A stretch of DNA of 64,000 nucleotides from the NCBI RefSeq assembly GCF_018919395.1, contig NZ_JAHLME010000003.1:372001-436000 (forward strand), in the 5' to 3' direction. The notes beneath the pieces were generated by a model. It was not told the origin of the DNA and did no database searches. It was given only the letters and a program-made list of their open reading frames with translations. Of this stretch, positions 47,264 to 56,973 are shown piece after piece. Each line of letters begins with the position of its first letter. Within the stretch, counting starts at the first letter, position 1. A program made the position numbers and the translations under genes. The DNA comes from Geomonas azotofigens. Lineage in GTDB: Bacteria; Desulfobacterota; Desulfuromonadia; Geobacterales; Geobacteraceae.

Positions 47264-50200
47264 ATGCTTGAAAGAACAGTTGCTTACATGCTGAAGCAGA
47301 AGGGAATGGTCATCTTCCTGGCGCTGGTGATCGTCGTCTTCGGCTTCTATTCCTATCAAAAACTCCCCATCGACGCTTTCCCTGATGTAACCAACATCCA
47401 GGTCGAGGTGGTGAGCCATGCGGACGGGCTCTCGGCGGTCGAGATCGAGCGCAACGTCACCTATCCCATCGAGATGGCGATGCGCGGCCTTCCCGATATC
47501 GAGCAGCTCCGCTCCGTCACCAAGTTCGGCCTTTCCATCGTAACCGTGGTCTTCAAGGACAACGTCGACATCTACTTCGCGCGGCAGCTGGTCTTCGAGC
47601 GGCTGGCCGAGGCGCGGGAAAAGGTCCCCAAGGGGGTCGAGGTGGCCATGGGCCCCATCGGTACCGCCATGGGGGAGATCTACCAGTACACGCTTGAAGG
47701 AAAGGCGCCGCAGGACCCGGATGCGAAGCGGGCATACCTGACCAATCTGCGCACCGTCCAGGAATGGGTGGTCTCCCCGCAGTTGAAGAGCGTCCCGGGC
47801 GTCAACGAGATCAACTCCTTCGGCGGCTACTTCAAGCAGTACCAGGTGGTGGTTTCCCCTGACAAATTAATCAAGTACGGTGTCACCGTGGACGACGTGC
47901 ACGACGCCATCGGTAGCAACAACAGTAACGTCGGCGGCAACGTGCTGGAACGCGACAGCGACCAGTACATCGTGCGTGGCGTTGGCCTGATCCAGAGCAC
48001 CTGGGACATCGAACATATCGTCCTCAAGTCGCAGGGGGGGACGCCGGTCTACCTGCGCGACGTGGCCCAGGTAAGAATCGGCGAGGCCGTTCGCATGGGT
48101 GCCGCCGTCAAGGACGCCTCGGGCGAGGCGGTAGGGGGCATCGTGATGATGCTCCGCGGTGAAAACAGCCGCGACGTGGTGGCCCGGGTAGCCGCCAAGG
48201 TTAAGGAGATCAACGAGAGCAACATGCTCCCCGAGGGCGTGAAGCTCGTGCCGTACTATGACCGCAGCGACATCGTCAAGGCGAGCGTCGCCACGGTGAA
48301 CAAGGCGCTCATCGAGGGCGCCTTGCTGGTACTCGTGGTCCTGTATCTTCTCCTGAACAGCATCCGCGGCAGCATCGTGGTGCTCATGGCGCTGCCGTTG
48401 TCCCTTCTGGCGACCTTCATCGTGATGAAGCTGACCGGCATCACCGCGAACCTCATGTCCCTCGGCGGTCTCGCCATCTCCATCGGCATGATCATCGATA
48501 CCACCATCATCCAGGTGGAAAACGTGCAGCGACACCTGAGCGAGGCGGGGGAGGGGCAGCCGAAGCTTAAAACCGTACTGAGGGCCGTGATGGAGGTGCG
48601 CAAGCCGAGCATCTTCGGGGAGCTCATCATCGCGCTCACCTTCATCCCCATCCTGACCCTGGAGGGGATCGAGGGGAAGATGTTCGGCCCCCTCGCCATC
48701 ACCGTCGCCATCGCGCTATTGGCGTCGCTGCTCCTCTCCATCTTCATCATCCCGGTCCTTTGCAGCATCATCCTGAAACCGCAGCCGGAGCAGGAAAGCC
48801 GGATTATGGTCTGCGCCAAGGAGCAGTACCTGCCGCTTCTGGAGTACGCGCTGAATAAAAGGAAAGTCGTTCTCGCCGTTGCGGGGGGGCTGCTGGCCTT
48901 CTCGCTGTTCCTGGTGACGAGGCTTGGCACCGAGTTCATGCCCATCATGGATGAAGGTTCCTTCGACATGGACATCGCCATGCTCCCGGGGGTCTCCCTG
49001 GCGAAGGCTCTCGAGGTGAACCAGCAGGCCACGGCGAAGCTGAAGAAGTTCGACGAGCTGGACGTGGTGGTGGGGCGGATCGGGCAGACCGGCGTCGCCC
49101 TCGACACCCGCGGGCCCGACAAGACCGGGTATGTCGGCGTGTTCAAGCCGAAGGAGCAGTGGAAGCGTGACATCTCCAAGGAGGAGTTGACCAACGAGAT
49201 GAGGGAGTCGCTTGAGACCATCCCGGGCATAAGCTTCGGCTTCAGCCAGCCGATCCAGTGCCGCATCGACGAACTGGTGGCGGGTACGCGCGCCCAACTC
49301 ATCGTGAAGCTGTTCGGCGAAGACCTCGACGTGCTGCGCGACAAGTCCGCCGAAATCGCCAAGATCCTGGGTACGGTGCGCGGCGGCACGGACCTGAACA
49401 CCGAGAAGGTTTCCGGGCAGCCCTATCTCACCGTGACCATCGACCGCGCCAAAATCGCCCGTTATGGGCTCAACATAAGCGACGTGCAGAAGGTGATAGA
49501 AATCGCCGTGGCAGGAAAGGCCGCTTCCACCTTCTACGAGGCGAGCCGCAGTTTCGACATCACGGTCCGGCTGCCGGAGGAGAAGAGAAATTCACTGGAA
49601 GCGATCCAGAACCTCCTCATCTCCACCAAGTCCGGCATGAATATACCTCTTGACCAACTGGCCGAGGTGAAGATGGTGGAGGGGCCGGTGCAGATCAGCC
49701 GCCAGGACGGGGTGAGAAGGATCGGTATCGAGATGAACGTGAGTGGCCGGGATATCGGGAGCTTCGTAGCTGAAGCCAAGCAGAAGATCAAGGACCAGGT
49801 CAAGCTTCCCTCCGGCTACTACCTCACCTGGGGCGGGCAATTCGAAAACCAGCAGCGCGCCATGAACAGGCTGATGATCATCGGCCCGGTGGCGGTCGCC
49901 CTGATTCTGCTGCTGCTCTACGTCACCTTCCGTTCAATTCGCCTCGCGCTCCTGGTGATCTCGAACCTCCCCTTCGCGCTGATCGGCGGGATCTTCTCGC
50001 TGTTCCTCTCGGGGCAGTACCTTTCGGTGCCCGCATCGGTCGGCTTCATCGTCCTCTTCGGGGTCGCGGTGCTGAACGGCCTCGTGATGGTATCCCGCAT
50101 TGCCCAGTTGCGGGAGGAGGGGCTTGGTCTTGAAGAAGCGGTACGAAAGGGAGCCCTGGATCGGCTCCGACCGGTCCTTATGACGGCTTCCATAGCGATC

Positions 50201-50368
50201 TTCAGCCTCATGCCCATGTTGCTGGCAACGGGTACCGGGTCCGAGATCCAGAAGCCCCTTGCGACCGTCGTGGTCGGTGGTCTGATAACCTCGACCTTGC
50301 TGACATTGCTGATTATCCCATCGGTCTACGGGTGGTTCGAGAAGAAGGACGACGCTGAAGTTCGATGA
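47264..50368 (+). CDS. czcA: Heavy-metal RND efflux pump, CzcA/CusA-like
   Basis: 1034 aa, HME-RND inner-membrane proton antiporter with 12 spans and two large periplasmic loops. It starts with LPIDAFPDVTNIQVEV, typical of the family. In the fourth span the proton-relay signature reads S406-IGMII-D412-TTIIQV-E419. The first aspartate of the canonical divalent-metal form (DFG...D...E) is Ser here, so substrate class cannot be taken from czcA alone. Last gene of the operon; a strong terminator follows. Confidence 0.9.
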   Translation: MLERTVAYMLKQKGMVIFLALVIVVFGFYSYQKLPIDAFPDVTNIQVEVVSHADGLSAVEIERNVTYPIEMAMRGLPDIEQLRSVTKFGLSIVTVVFKDNVDIYFARQLVFERLAEAREKVPKGVEVAMGPIGTAMGEIYQYTLEGKAPQDPDAKRAYLTNLRTVQEWVVSPQLKSVPGVNEINSFGGYFKQYQVVVSPDKLIKYGVTVDDVHDAIGSNNSNVGGNVLERDSDQYIVRGVGLIQSTWDIEHIVLKSQGGTPVYLRDVAQVRIGEAVRMGAAVKDASGEAVGGIVMMLRGENSRDVVARVAAKVKEINESNMLPEGVKLVPYYDRSDIVKASVATVNKALIEGALLVLVVLYLLLNSIRGSIVVLMALPLSLLATFIVMKLTGITANLMSLGGLAISIGMIIDTTIIQVENVQRHLSEAGEGQPKLKTVLRAVMEVRKPSIFGELIIALTFIPILTLEGIEGKMFGPLAITVAIALLASLLLSIFIIPVLCSIILKPQPEQESRIMVCAKEQYLPLLEYALNKRKVVLAVAGGLLAFSLFLVTRLGTEFMPIMDEGSFDMDIAMLPGVSLAKALEVNQQATAKLKKFDELDVVVGRIGQTGVALDTRGPDKTGYVGVFKPKEQWKRDISKEELTNEMRESLETIPGISFGFSQPIQCRIDELVAGTRAQLIVKLFGEDLDVLRDKSAEIAKILGTVRGGTDLNTEKVSGQPYLTVTIDRAKIARYGLNISDVQKVIEIAVAGKAASTFYEASRSFDITVRLPEEKRNSLEAIQNLLISTKSGMNIPLDQLAEVKMVEGPVQISRQDGVRRIGIEMNVSGRDIGSFVAEAKQKIKDQVKLPSGYYLTWGGQFENQQRAMNRLMIIGPVAVALILLLLYVTFRSIRLALLVISNLPFALIGGIFSLFLSGQYLSVPASVGFIVLFGVAVLNGLVMVSRIAQLREEGLGLEEAVRKGALDRLRPVLMTASIAIFSLMPMLLATGTGSEIQKPLATVVVGGLITSTLLTLLIIPSVYGWFEKKDDAEVR

Positions 50369-50434
50369 CCTGCCAAGCGTACGGCATGAGGAGGTTCACA
50401 ATAAACGTAACGGTTCAAACGATGTAATGTAATT

Positions 50435-50475
50435 GCGCCATAGCACTCCTCCTCGTGCTATGGCGCCTTTTTTTT
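50435..50475 (+). terminator. Rho-independent terminator after czcA
   Basis: GCGCCATAGCAC, TCCTCCTC loop, GTGCTATGGCGC then TTTTTTTT. Also serves the convergent gene. Confidence 0.93.
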
Positions 50476-50525
50476 GGCAACGGTTACTGTCGTGCTCCGC
50501 GCCCGGAACAGTACTACACCCGGGA

Positions 50526-51335
50526 TCAAAACAAGGAGTGCTCGAACGAGAGGTAGGCGAGAACCCCGTATTCGTGGTCGCTCGGGCCAACGCCGATAGG
50601 AAAGGAGATTCCCGGCACGATCTGGAGACCCGAGGCGAAGTTGATCGCCCACCGCACACCGGGATTTACAAACAGCGCCGACTCTGATTTCGTGGTGCCG
50701 GGGCCGGTCACCGACTGCCCTGAGGTACCTGCGACCTCCAGCATGAGGTTGAAATTAGGACTTGCAAGATAGATCACACTGGCGCCGTAATTCATGCCAA
50801 CGGTATCAGCCTTGTTACCCGCTTCGTCCTTGGCGTCGGGCGCATAAGTAAAGCCGAGGTTCAGGTGGGTAACAACCTTGTCGCTGAGTTCGACGCTGAC
50901 CGGGAGGTTGGTCTGGAATCCGACGGTGCCCGCACCTAACCCCTTGTGATAATCGCCAGTGGGCAGGATGAGGGAGAGCCGCGGCGCAAAGGCGGTTTTT
51001 TCCGTGAACAGGGCCTGGTAGCGGTAGTTGAGGAGTACGTCACCCAGCCCCGTCTCCGATGGAGTGCTGTCGGTCCGCTGAACAGGCAACGTGTATGAAA
51101 GCTGGTGCGTCTGCCCCGGTACCGGCCATTCCTGAGTGAACGTGTAGAGCCAACCGCCGCCTTTCATGTACTGCCACGACTGGATGTGCTGGACCACGCC
51201 CGGTTCCTGGTTGTATGCCTCCTCAATCAGGAAGGAATTGTCCTGGATCTTCTTCTCCTCAGCCGTGTAGGCGTTGACCGCCGGCATGAGCATAAAAATA
51301 GCAAGAGCGAGTAACGTTCTGACTGAGGTTGGCAT
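50526..51335 (-). CDS. Outer-membrane beta-barrel protein (MetA-pathway/transporter-like)
   Basis: 269 aa. A signal peptide (hydrophobic 6-21) is followed by alternating beta strands. It ends in YLSFEHSLF, with the terminal phenylalanine of outer-membrane barrels. PRLSLILPTGDYHKG and AINFASGLQIVPGISFPIGVG resemble proteins annotated as phenol-degradation MetA-type transporters. Convergent with czcA; a link to metal efflux is possible but unproven. Confidence 0.7.
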   Translation of the reverse strand: MPTSVRTLLALAIFMLMPAVNAYTAEEKKIQDNSFLIEEAYNQEPGVVQHIQSWQYMKGGGWLYTFTQEWPVPGQTHQLSYTLPVQRTDSTPSETGLGDVLLNYRYQALFTEKTAFAPRLSLILPTGDYHKGLGAGTVGFQTNLPVSVELSDKVVTHLNLGFTYAPDAKDEAGNKADTVGMNYGASVIYLASPNFNLMLEVAGTSGQSVTGPGTTKSESALFVNPGVRWAINFASGLQIVPGISFPIGVGPSDHEYGVLAYLSFEHSLF

Positions 51336-51866
51336 AGGAAGTCTCCTGACTTGAGATGGGGTGACGTGGTCGCCACTTTATAGTTTATCGGCCCTGATGC
51401 CGCATCGCTTTAAGCAAAACAAGCCACACTCGCAACAACTCCTCAAGCCGCCTCCTCCTTCATGCCTTCAGTGTTCCCCCCCCTTGTCTTTGCCTGATCA
51501 AACAGGTGCCGCGCCTGGAAACTCTGGTTTGGGGGGCGGCCTCCCTGTAGAACATTTCGACAATTTTTACTTCTTTTTCCGTTTGATCAAAAGTTTGCCT
51601 TTACTAAACCGTCAGAGCTGTTGTAAAGTGTCGCGCGGTCGGGGGTCAGGCCACTCATTAGAGAGCCTGCTCGTGTTCTATTTTCAACCTCTGACTTATT
51701 TGCCAATCCGTATCAGGTTTACCAACAGCTTGCTTATTTCCAAACGCTTATGGTATACATCGGTAGCTATTCCCCTGTTTTATTTTGAGTAAAATTTAAC
51801 CTTGATCCCGGCCCGATGACGGGTCGTGATTTTTGGTCAGACAAATCCAGTCGGAAGGAAGTCGAC
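51336..51866. other. Intergenic region upstream of livHMGF
   Basis: About 530 bp, divergent between the barrel gene and livH, visibly less GC-rich than flanking genes. A pair TGATCAAAC (51495-51503) and GTTTGATCA (51592-51600) forms an inverted repeat separated by about 88 bp and could be operator half-sites. The 143-codon frame at 51361 has no credible start or composition, so I do not call a gene. Confidence 0.4.
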
Positions 51867-52742
<876 letters not shown>

Positions 52743-52747
52743 ATTCG

Positions 52748-53647
52748 ATGGCAGACTTCCTGAACAGCTTGGTCGGCTCGATCGACCCGTACATGTTGCA
52801 GATCCTCGTCAACGTCGGCATCGCTATCGTGCTGGCGCTGGGGCTTAACGTCATCACCGGCCTGACCGGGCAGCTCTCCCTGGGGCACGCCGCGTTCATG
52901 AGCATCGGCGCCTTCACCAGCGCCATGGTGACCATCAAGACCGGCCTTCCCTTCGTGGCCAACCTCGCCGTGACCGGCGTGGTGACCGCCATCGTGGCGG
53001 CGGCGATCGGGTTCCCGATCCTGAGGCTCACCGGCGATTACCTGGCCATCTGCACGCTGGGCTTCGCGGAGATCGTCAAGGTCTTCTTCCTGAACTTCGA
53101 GCCGACCAACAAGGCGCTCGGCCTCACCGTGCCGCCGGCAAAAACCTCCATCCCGATGCCGATCTACGTATGGGTGGTGGCCATCCTCGCCATAGTCCTC
53201 GTCACCTTCGTACAGAACTCCCGCTTCGGGCGCGCTCTGAAGGCGATCCGTGAGGACGAGATCGCGGCCGACGCCATGGGGATCAACACGGCGCGCTACA
53301 AGATCCAGGCCTTCGCGCTGGGCTCCTTCATGGCCGGCATCGGCGGCGGTCTCTACGCGCACTTCCTGAGCTACATCAATCCCTCCGACTTCGGCTTCCT
53401 GAAATCGGTCGACATCCTGGCCATGGTCGTTCTGGGCGGCCTGGGCAGCGTCCCGGGTGCCGTCATCGGCTCCTCCGTGCTCGCCTCGGCTCCGGAATTC
53501 CTGCGCTTCATGTCCCAGTACCGCATGCTGGTGTACGGCGCGCTGCTGGTGTTCCTGATGGTGTTCCGCCCCAACGGACTTCTGGGCGGCGTCAACGTCA
53601 CCGAACTGCTGCTGCGGGCAATCGGCAGGAAGCCGGCTGGAAAGTAA
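52748..53647 (+). CDS. livM: Branched-chain amino acid ABC permease LivM
   Basis: 299 aa. Signatures are ALGLNVITGLTGQLSLGHAA and GRALKAIREDEIAADAMGIN. Only 5 bp after livH. Forms the membrane heterodimer with LivH. Confidence 0.93.
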   Translation: MADFLNSLVGSIDPYMLQILVNVGIAIVLALGLNVITGLTGQLSLGHAAFMSIGAFTSAMVTIKTGLPFVANLAVTGVVTAIVAAAIGFPILRLTGDYLAICTLGFAEIVKVFFLNFEPTNKALGLTVPPAKTSIPMPIYVWVVAILAIVLVTFVQNSRFGRALKAIREDEIAADAMGINTARYKIQAFALGSFMAGIGGGLYAHFLSYINPSDFGFLKSVDILAMVVLGGLGSVPGAVIGSSVLASAPEFLRFMSQYRMLVYGALLVFLMVFRPNGLLGGVNVTELLLRAIGRKPAGK

Positions 53648-53681
53648 CTTACTTAAATAACTCACGAAACGAGAGTAACGC

Positions 53682-54455
53682 ATGGCTATTCTTAAACTCG
53701 ATAACGTCACCATCCGCTTCGGCGGCCTGGTCGCCGTGGACAAGGTAAATCTCGAGGTCGAGAAGGGGAACATCATGGCCCTGATCGGGCCCAACGGCGC
53801 CGGCAAGAGCACCATGTTCAACCTGATCACCGGCATCTACACCCCGACCGAGGGACAGATCTCCTTCATGGGTGAGAGCATCTCCGGCAAGCCGGCCTTC
53901 AAGATCGCCGCCTCCGGCATCGGCAGGACCTTCCAGAACATCAGGCTCTTCACCCAGCTGACCGTGCTCGAGAACGTCCTGATCGGCGCCCACACCCAGG
54001 GGAGCTTCGACCTCACCGGCGCCGCCCTCAAATTCCTGCCGTGGGTGCGCCGCGAGGAGAAGGAACTGACCGAACTGGCCATGTCCTGTCTGAAGCAGGT
54101 GGACCTGACCCACAAGGCCTACGAACTGGCGGGGAACCTCCCGTACGGCGAGCAGCGTCGCCTCGAGATCGCCCGCGCCCTCGCCATCAAGCCGCAGATC
54201 ATTCTTCTGGACGAGCCGGCCGCCGGCATGAACCCGCAGGAGAAGCTGGTTCTCGCCGAGATGGTCAAGGCCATCAGCAAGACCGGCATCACCGTCTTCC
54301 TGGTCGAGCACGACATGAAGTTCGTCATGGGGATCTCCGATCGCATCGCCGTTCTCGACTACGGTGTCAAGATCGCCGAGGGTACTCCGGAAGAGATCCG
54401 GAAGAACCCGAAGGTCATCGAGGCGTATCTCGGCAAAGGAGCAGCGGATGCTTAA
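53682..54455 (+). CDS. livG: Branched-chain amino acid ABC ATPase LivG
   Basis: 257 aa. Walker A GPNGAGKST, signature region LPYGEQRRLEIARAL, Walker B IILLDEPAAGMNP and switch VEHDMKFV. The LivG/BraF-type signature GIGRTFQNIRLF is present. Ends overlapping livF by 8 bp. Confidence 0.94.
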   Translation: MAILKLDNVTIRFGGLVAVDKVNLEVEKGNIMALIGPNGAGKSTMFNLITGIYTPTEGQISFMGESISGKPAFKIAASGIGRTFQNIRLFTQLTVLENVLIGAHTQGSFDLTGAALKFLPWVRREEKELTELAMSCLKQVDLTHKAYELAGNLPYGEQRRLEIARALAIKPQIILLDEPAAGMNPQEKLVLAEMVKAISKTGITVFLVEHDMKFVMGISDRIAVLDYGVKIAEGTPEEIRKNPKVIEAYLGKGAADA

Positions 54456-55149
54456 GGTAGAGAATATCAGCGTGAACTACGGCGCCATCAAGGCGCTGCA
54501 AAACGTTTCCTTCCAGATCAACCAGGGTGAGATCGTGGCGCTGATCGGCGCCAACGGCGCCGGCAAGACCACCATCCTGAACACCATCTCCAACATCGTC
54601 CCGTCGGTAGCCGGCAAGATCACCTACCTGGACAAGGAGATCACCAAGCTGCCGCCGCACGAGATCGTCAAGCTGGGCATTTCGCAGGTCCCGGAAGGGC
54701 GCCGCGTCTTCGCCAAGATGAGCGTGCTCGAAAACCTCGAGATGGGCGCTTATACGAGAAGCGACAGCGAGATCGGCTCCGACATGGAGAAGATCTTCCA
54801 ACGTTTCCCGCGCCTTAACGAGCGCAAGAAGCAGCCCGCCAAGACCCTTTCCGGCGGTGAGCAGCAGATGCTGGCCATGGGCCGGGCGCTCATGTCCCGC
54901 CCGAAACTCCTCCTCCTGGACGAGCCCTCCATGGGCCTCGCCCCGATGCTGGTCGAGCAGATCTTCCAGATCATCCAGGAGATCAACGCCAGCGGCACCA
55001 CCATCCTCCTCGTCGAGCAGAACGCCAACATGGCGCTCTCCATCGCCCATCGCGCCTACGTCCTCGAGACCGGCGAGGTGGTGCTGCAGGGCGACGCCAA
55101 GGAACTCGCCTCGAACCCCGAAGTGAGAAAGGCTTACCTGGGAGAGTAG
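54448..55149 (+). CDS. livF: Branched-chain amino acid ABC ATPase LivF
   Basis: 233 aa. Walker A GANGAGKTT, LSGGEQQMLAMGRAL signature, Walker B LLLLDEPSMGLAP and a QVPEGRRVF segment typical of LivF. Start ATG at 54448 lies inside the livG 3' end with GGAGC upstream; the longer frame from 54364 is rejected. Confidence 0.94.
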   Translation: MLKVENISVNYGAIKALQNVSFQINQGEIVALIGANGAGKTTILNTISNIVPSVAGKITYLDKEITKLPPHEIVKLGISQVPEGRRVFAKMSVLENLEMGAYTRSDSEIGSDMEKIFQRFPRLNERKKQPAKTLSGGEQQMLAMGRALMSRPKLLLLDEPSMGLAPMLVEQIFQIIQEINASGTTILLVEQNANMALSIAHRAYVLETGEVVLQGDAKELASNPEVRKAYLGE

Positions 55150-55150
55150 G

Positions 55151-56065
55151 GTGTCTGACACCACAACCAAACCTTGGATCAACCCCTACCTGGCCATCCT
55201 GGTAGGGGTTTTTGCTGTCTCCTTCTCCTCCATCCTGGTGAGGGTCTGCACGGCTCCCCCCCTGGTGATCGCGGCCTACCGGCTCATCTTCACCTTCTGC
55301 TTCCTCGCGCCCTTCACCCTTTGGGGCGGCGCGCCCGCCCTGCGCGGCATGACTGCGCGGCAGGTCCGCCTCTCCGCCGCCAGCGGTGTATTCCTCGCGC
55401 TGCACTTCGTCACCTGGTTCATCTCGCTCAAGTACACCTCCATCGCCAGCTCCGTGGTACTGGTTACCACCCAACCGCTTTTCGTCGTGCTCGGCTCCTG
55501 GATCTTTTTCAAGGAGCGGGTGCCGCGCAAGGCGCTCTACGGCTGTTTCCTGGCCTTCGTGGGAAGTGTCGTGATCGGTGCCACCGACTTCCAGGTGGGG
55601 CAGCAGGCCTTCATCGGCGATCTTTTGGCACTCTTCGCCGCGGTCATGGTGTCCGGGTACCTTTTGATCGGCAGGAGGCTGCGCCACGGCCTGCCGCTGA
55701 CTGGCTACACCTTCGTCACCTACGGCGCCAGCGCGGTTACTCTGAGTGCGGCGGCTGCCGTGGGCGGAGTGCCGTTCTACCCGTACCCCGGTCAGGACTG
55801 GCTTATCTTCGTCGCTCTGGCGCTGGTTTGCACCATCCTCGGGCACACCGTGTTCAACTGGGTGCTGCGCTACGTGCAGGCTTCCGTGGTTTCGGTCAGC
55901 ATCCTGGGGGAGCCGTTGGGGGCCATCCTGTGGGCGGCCGTGTTCCTCGGCGAGAACCCGACGCAGCGTCAGGTTCTCGGCGGATCGATCATCTTCGCCG
56001 GGCTGTACCTCTTTACCAGGGTTACGGCTAAAACCGACAAACCATTAGCCACGGAGAACATCTGA
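55151..56065 (+). CDS. EamA/DMT-family transporter
   Basis: 304 aa, ten membrane segments in two EamA repeats (FAVSFSSILVRV and LIGRRLRHGLPLTGYTF regions). GTG start directly after the livF stop, so it is probably the fifth gene of the liv operon. It may export an amino acid or related metabolite when uptake is high; that is inference. Its last codons GCC ACG GAG AAC ATC TGA lie in an inverted repeat. Confidence 0.82.
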   Translation: MSDTTTKPWINPYLAILVGVFAVSFSSILVRVCTAPPLVIAAYRLIFTFCFLAPFTLWGGAPALRGMTARQVRLSAASGVFLALHFVTWFISLKYTSIASSVVLVTTQPLFVVLGSWIFFKERVPRKALYGCFLAFVGSVVIGATDFQVGQQAFIGDLLALFAAVMVSGYLLIGRRLRHGLPLTGYTFVTYGASAVTLSAAAAVGGVPFYPYPGQDWLIFVALALVCTILGHTVFNWVLRYVQASVVSVSILGEPLGAILWAAVFLGENPTQRQVLGGSIIFAGLYLFTRVTAKTDKPLATENI

Positions 56066-56132
56066 GAAAATCGGAGCAAACCTTTAAACGGGTTATGGCC
56101 TTTCTCAGACGTTCTCAGATTTTCTCCGTGGC
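56048..56132. repeat. GCCACGGAGAA / TTCTCCGTGGC inverted repeat at the liv operon end
   Basis: GCCACGGAGAACATCTGAGA/AAATC (56048-56072) faces GTTCTCAGATTTTCTCCGTG/GC (56111-56132). A long near-palindromic element, it contains the TGA stop of the EamA gene. Confidence 0.75.
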
Positions 56133-56174
56133 CAACGGTTTTGATTCTATGACTTTCTCAGGAGGAAGGCAGGA

Positions 56175-56657
56175 ATGGATTCAGCATTGAGTGCAAGCGC
56201 GAAACGGGTACAGGATGCACTGAACAGCTTCGGTGTCGATTGCCGTGTCAAGGAGCTCGGGGAGAGCACCCGCACCGCCGTCGATGCGGCTAACGCCGTC
56301 GGCTGTGAGGTCGGGCAGATCGTTAAGTCGCTGGTGTTCCGCGGCAAGCAGAGCGGCAAGGCGGTGTTCGTGGTCGCAAGCGGCGCCAACATGGTGAACG
56401 AGAAGGTGCTGGCCGCCCTTATGGGTGAGAAGATCGAGCGGGCGACCCCGGACTTCGTGCGCGAGCAGACCGGCTACGCCATCGGCGGGGTATCCCCGGT
56501 AGGACATCCGGCACCGCTTACCACCTTCATAGACGAGGACCTGCTTGGCTACCAGGAACTCTGGGCCGCCGCCGGCACGCCCAACGCCGTCTTCGCGCTG
56601 ACTCCGGAGCAACTCTGCCACATCACGGCAGGGGAGGTCGCGGCTATCAAAAAATAG
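56175..56657 (+). CDS. YbaK/EbsC-family aminoacyl-tRNA deacylase
   Basis: 160 aa, single YbaK/ProX domain. These trans-editing enzymes remove mischarged amino acids from tRNA (for example Cys- or Ala-tRNA-Pro). The catalytic-lysine region is IVKSLVFRG and the signature is AIGGVSPVGHP. AGGAGG precedes the ATG. Which tRNA it edits cannot be said. Confidence 0.88.
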   Translation: MDSALSASAKRVQDALNSFGVDCRVKELGESTRTAVDAANAVGCEVGQIVKSLVFRGKQSGKAVFVVASGANMVNEKVLAALMGEKIERATPDFVREQTGYAIGGVSPVGHPAPLTTFIDEDLLGYQELWAAAGTPNAVFALTPEQLCHITAGEVAAIKK

Positions 56658-56684
56658 GCGCCGCCGTCGTCGTATCGGGTCCAC

Positions 56685-56786
56685 TGTAGGGGCGAATAAT
56701 TTTCGCCCTCCATCGCCCAGATTGCCTCTCTAGCCGTCTGCGTTGCTGGGGCACCATCGCTGGGCAAATGATTATTTGCCCCTACA
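56685..56786. mobile_element. MITE-like paired repeat (102 bp), copy D
   Basis: Left arm TGTAGGGGCGAATAATTTTC/GCCC (core shortened) and inverse arm GGGCAAATGATTATTTGCCC/CTACA. Interior unlike copies A and B. Confidence 0.65.
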
Positions 56787-56843
56787 GAACCTCACCCGAC
56801 CCCTTTCCGGGGAAGGTGGCGAGATGGTAGGCAATGGTTTCGT

Positions 56844-56868
56844 TGTAGGGGCGAATAATCATTCGCCC
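56844..56868. repeat. GGGGCGAATAAT palindromic repeat, single copy
   Basis: TGTAGGGGCGAATAATCATT then CGCCC. Lies 58 bp after the paired element. Confidence 0.8.
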
Positions 56869-56873
56869 GTCCA

Positions 56874-56907
56874 CTCCCTCGCCCTGAGGGAGAGGGAGCT
56901 TTTTTTG
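56874..56907 (+). terminator. Hairpin with T run before the symporter gene
   Basis: CTCCCTC, GCCCT loop, GAGGGAGAGGGAG then CTTTTTTT. Terminator-like; probably ends transcription from the YbaK gene. Confidence 0.6.
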
Positions 56908-56973
56908 ACCGGGATGTCGCGGCAATGCTGCCGCTAATTTACAAAGAGCAGAGCAAAGGACACAGGCAAGGAC

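Noticed and set aside
51361-51792. 143-codon plus-strand frame upstream of livH
   Set aside because: No ribosome binding site, composition and residue content unlike a protein, and it spans the expected liv control region.
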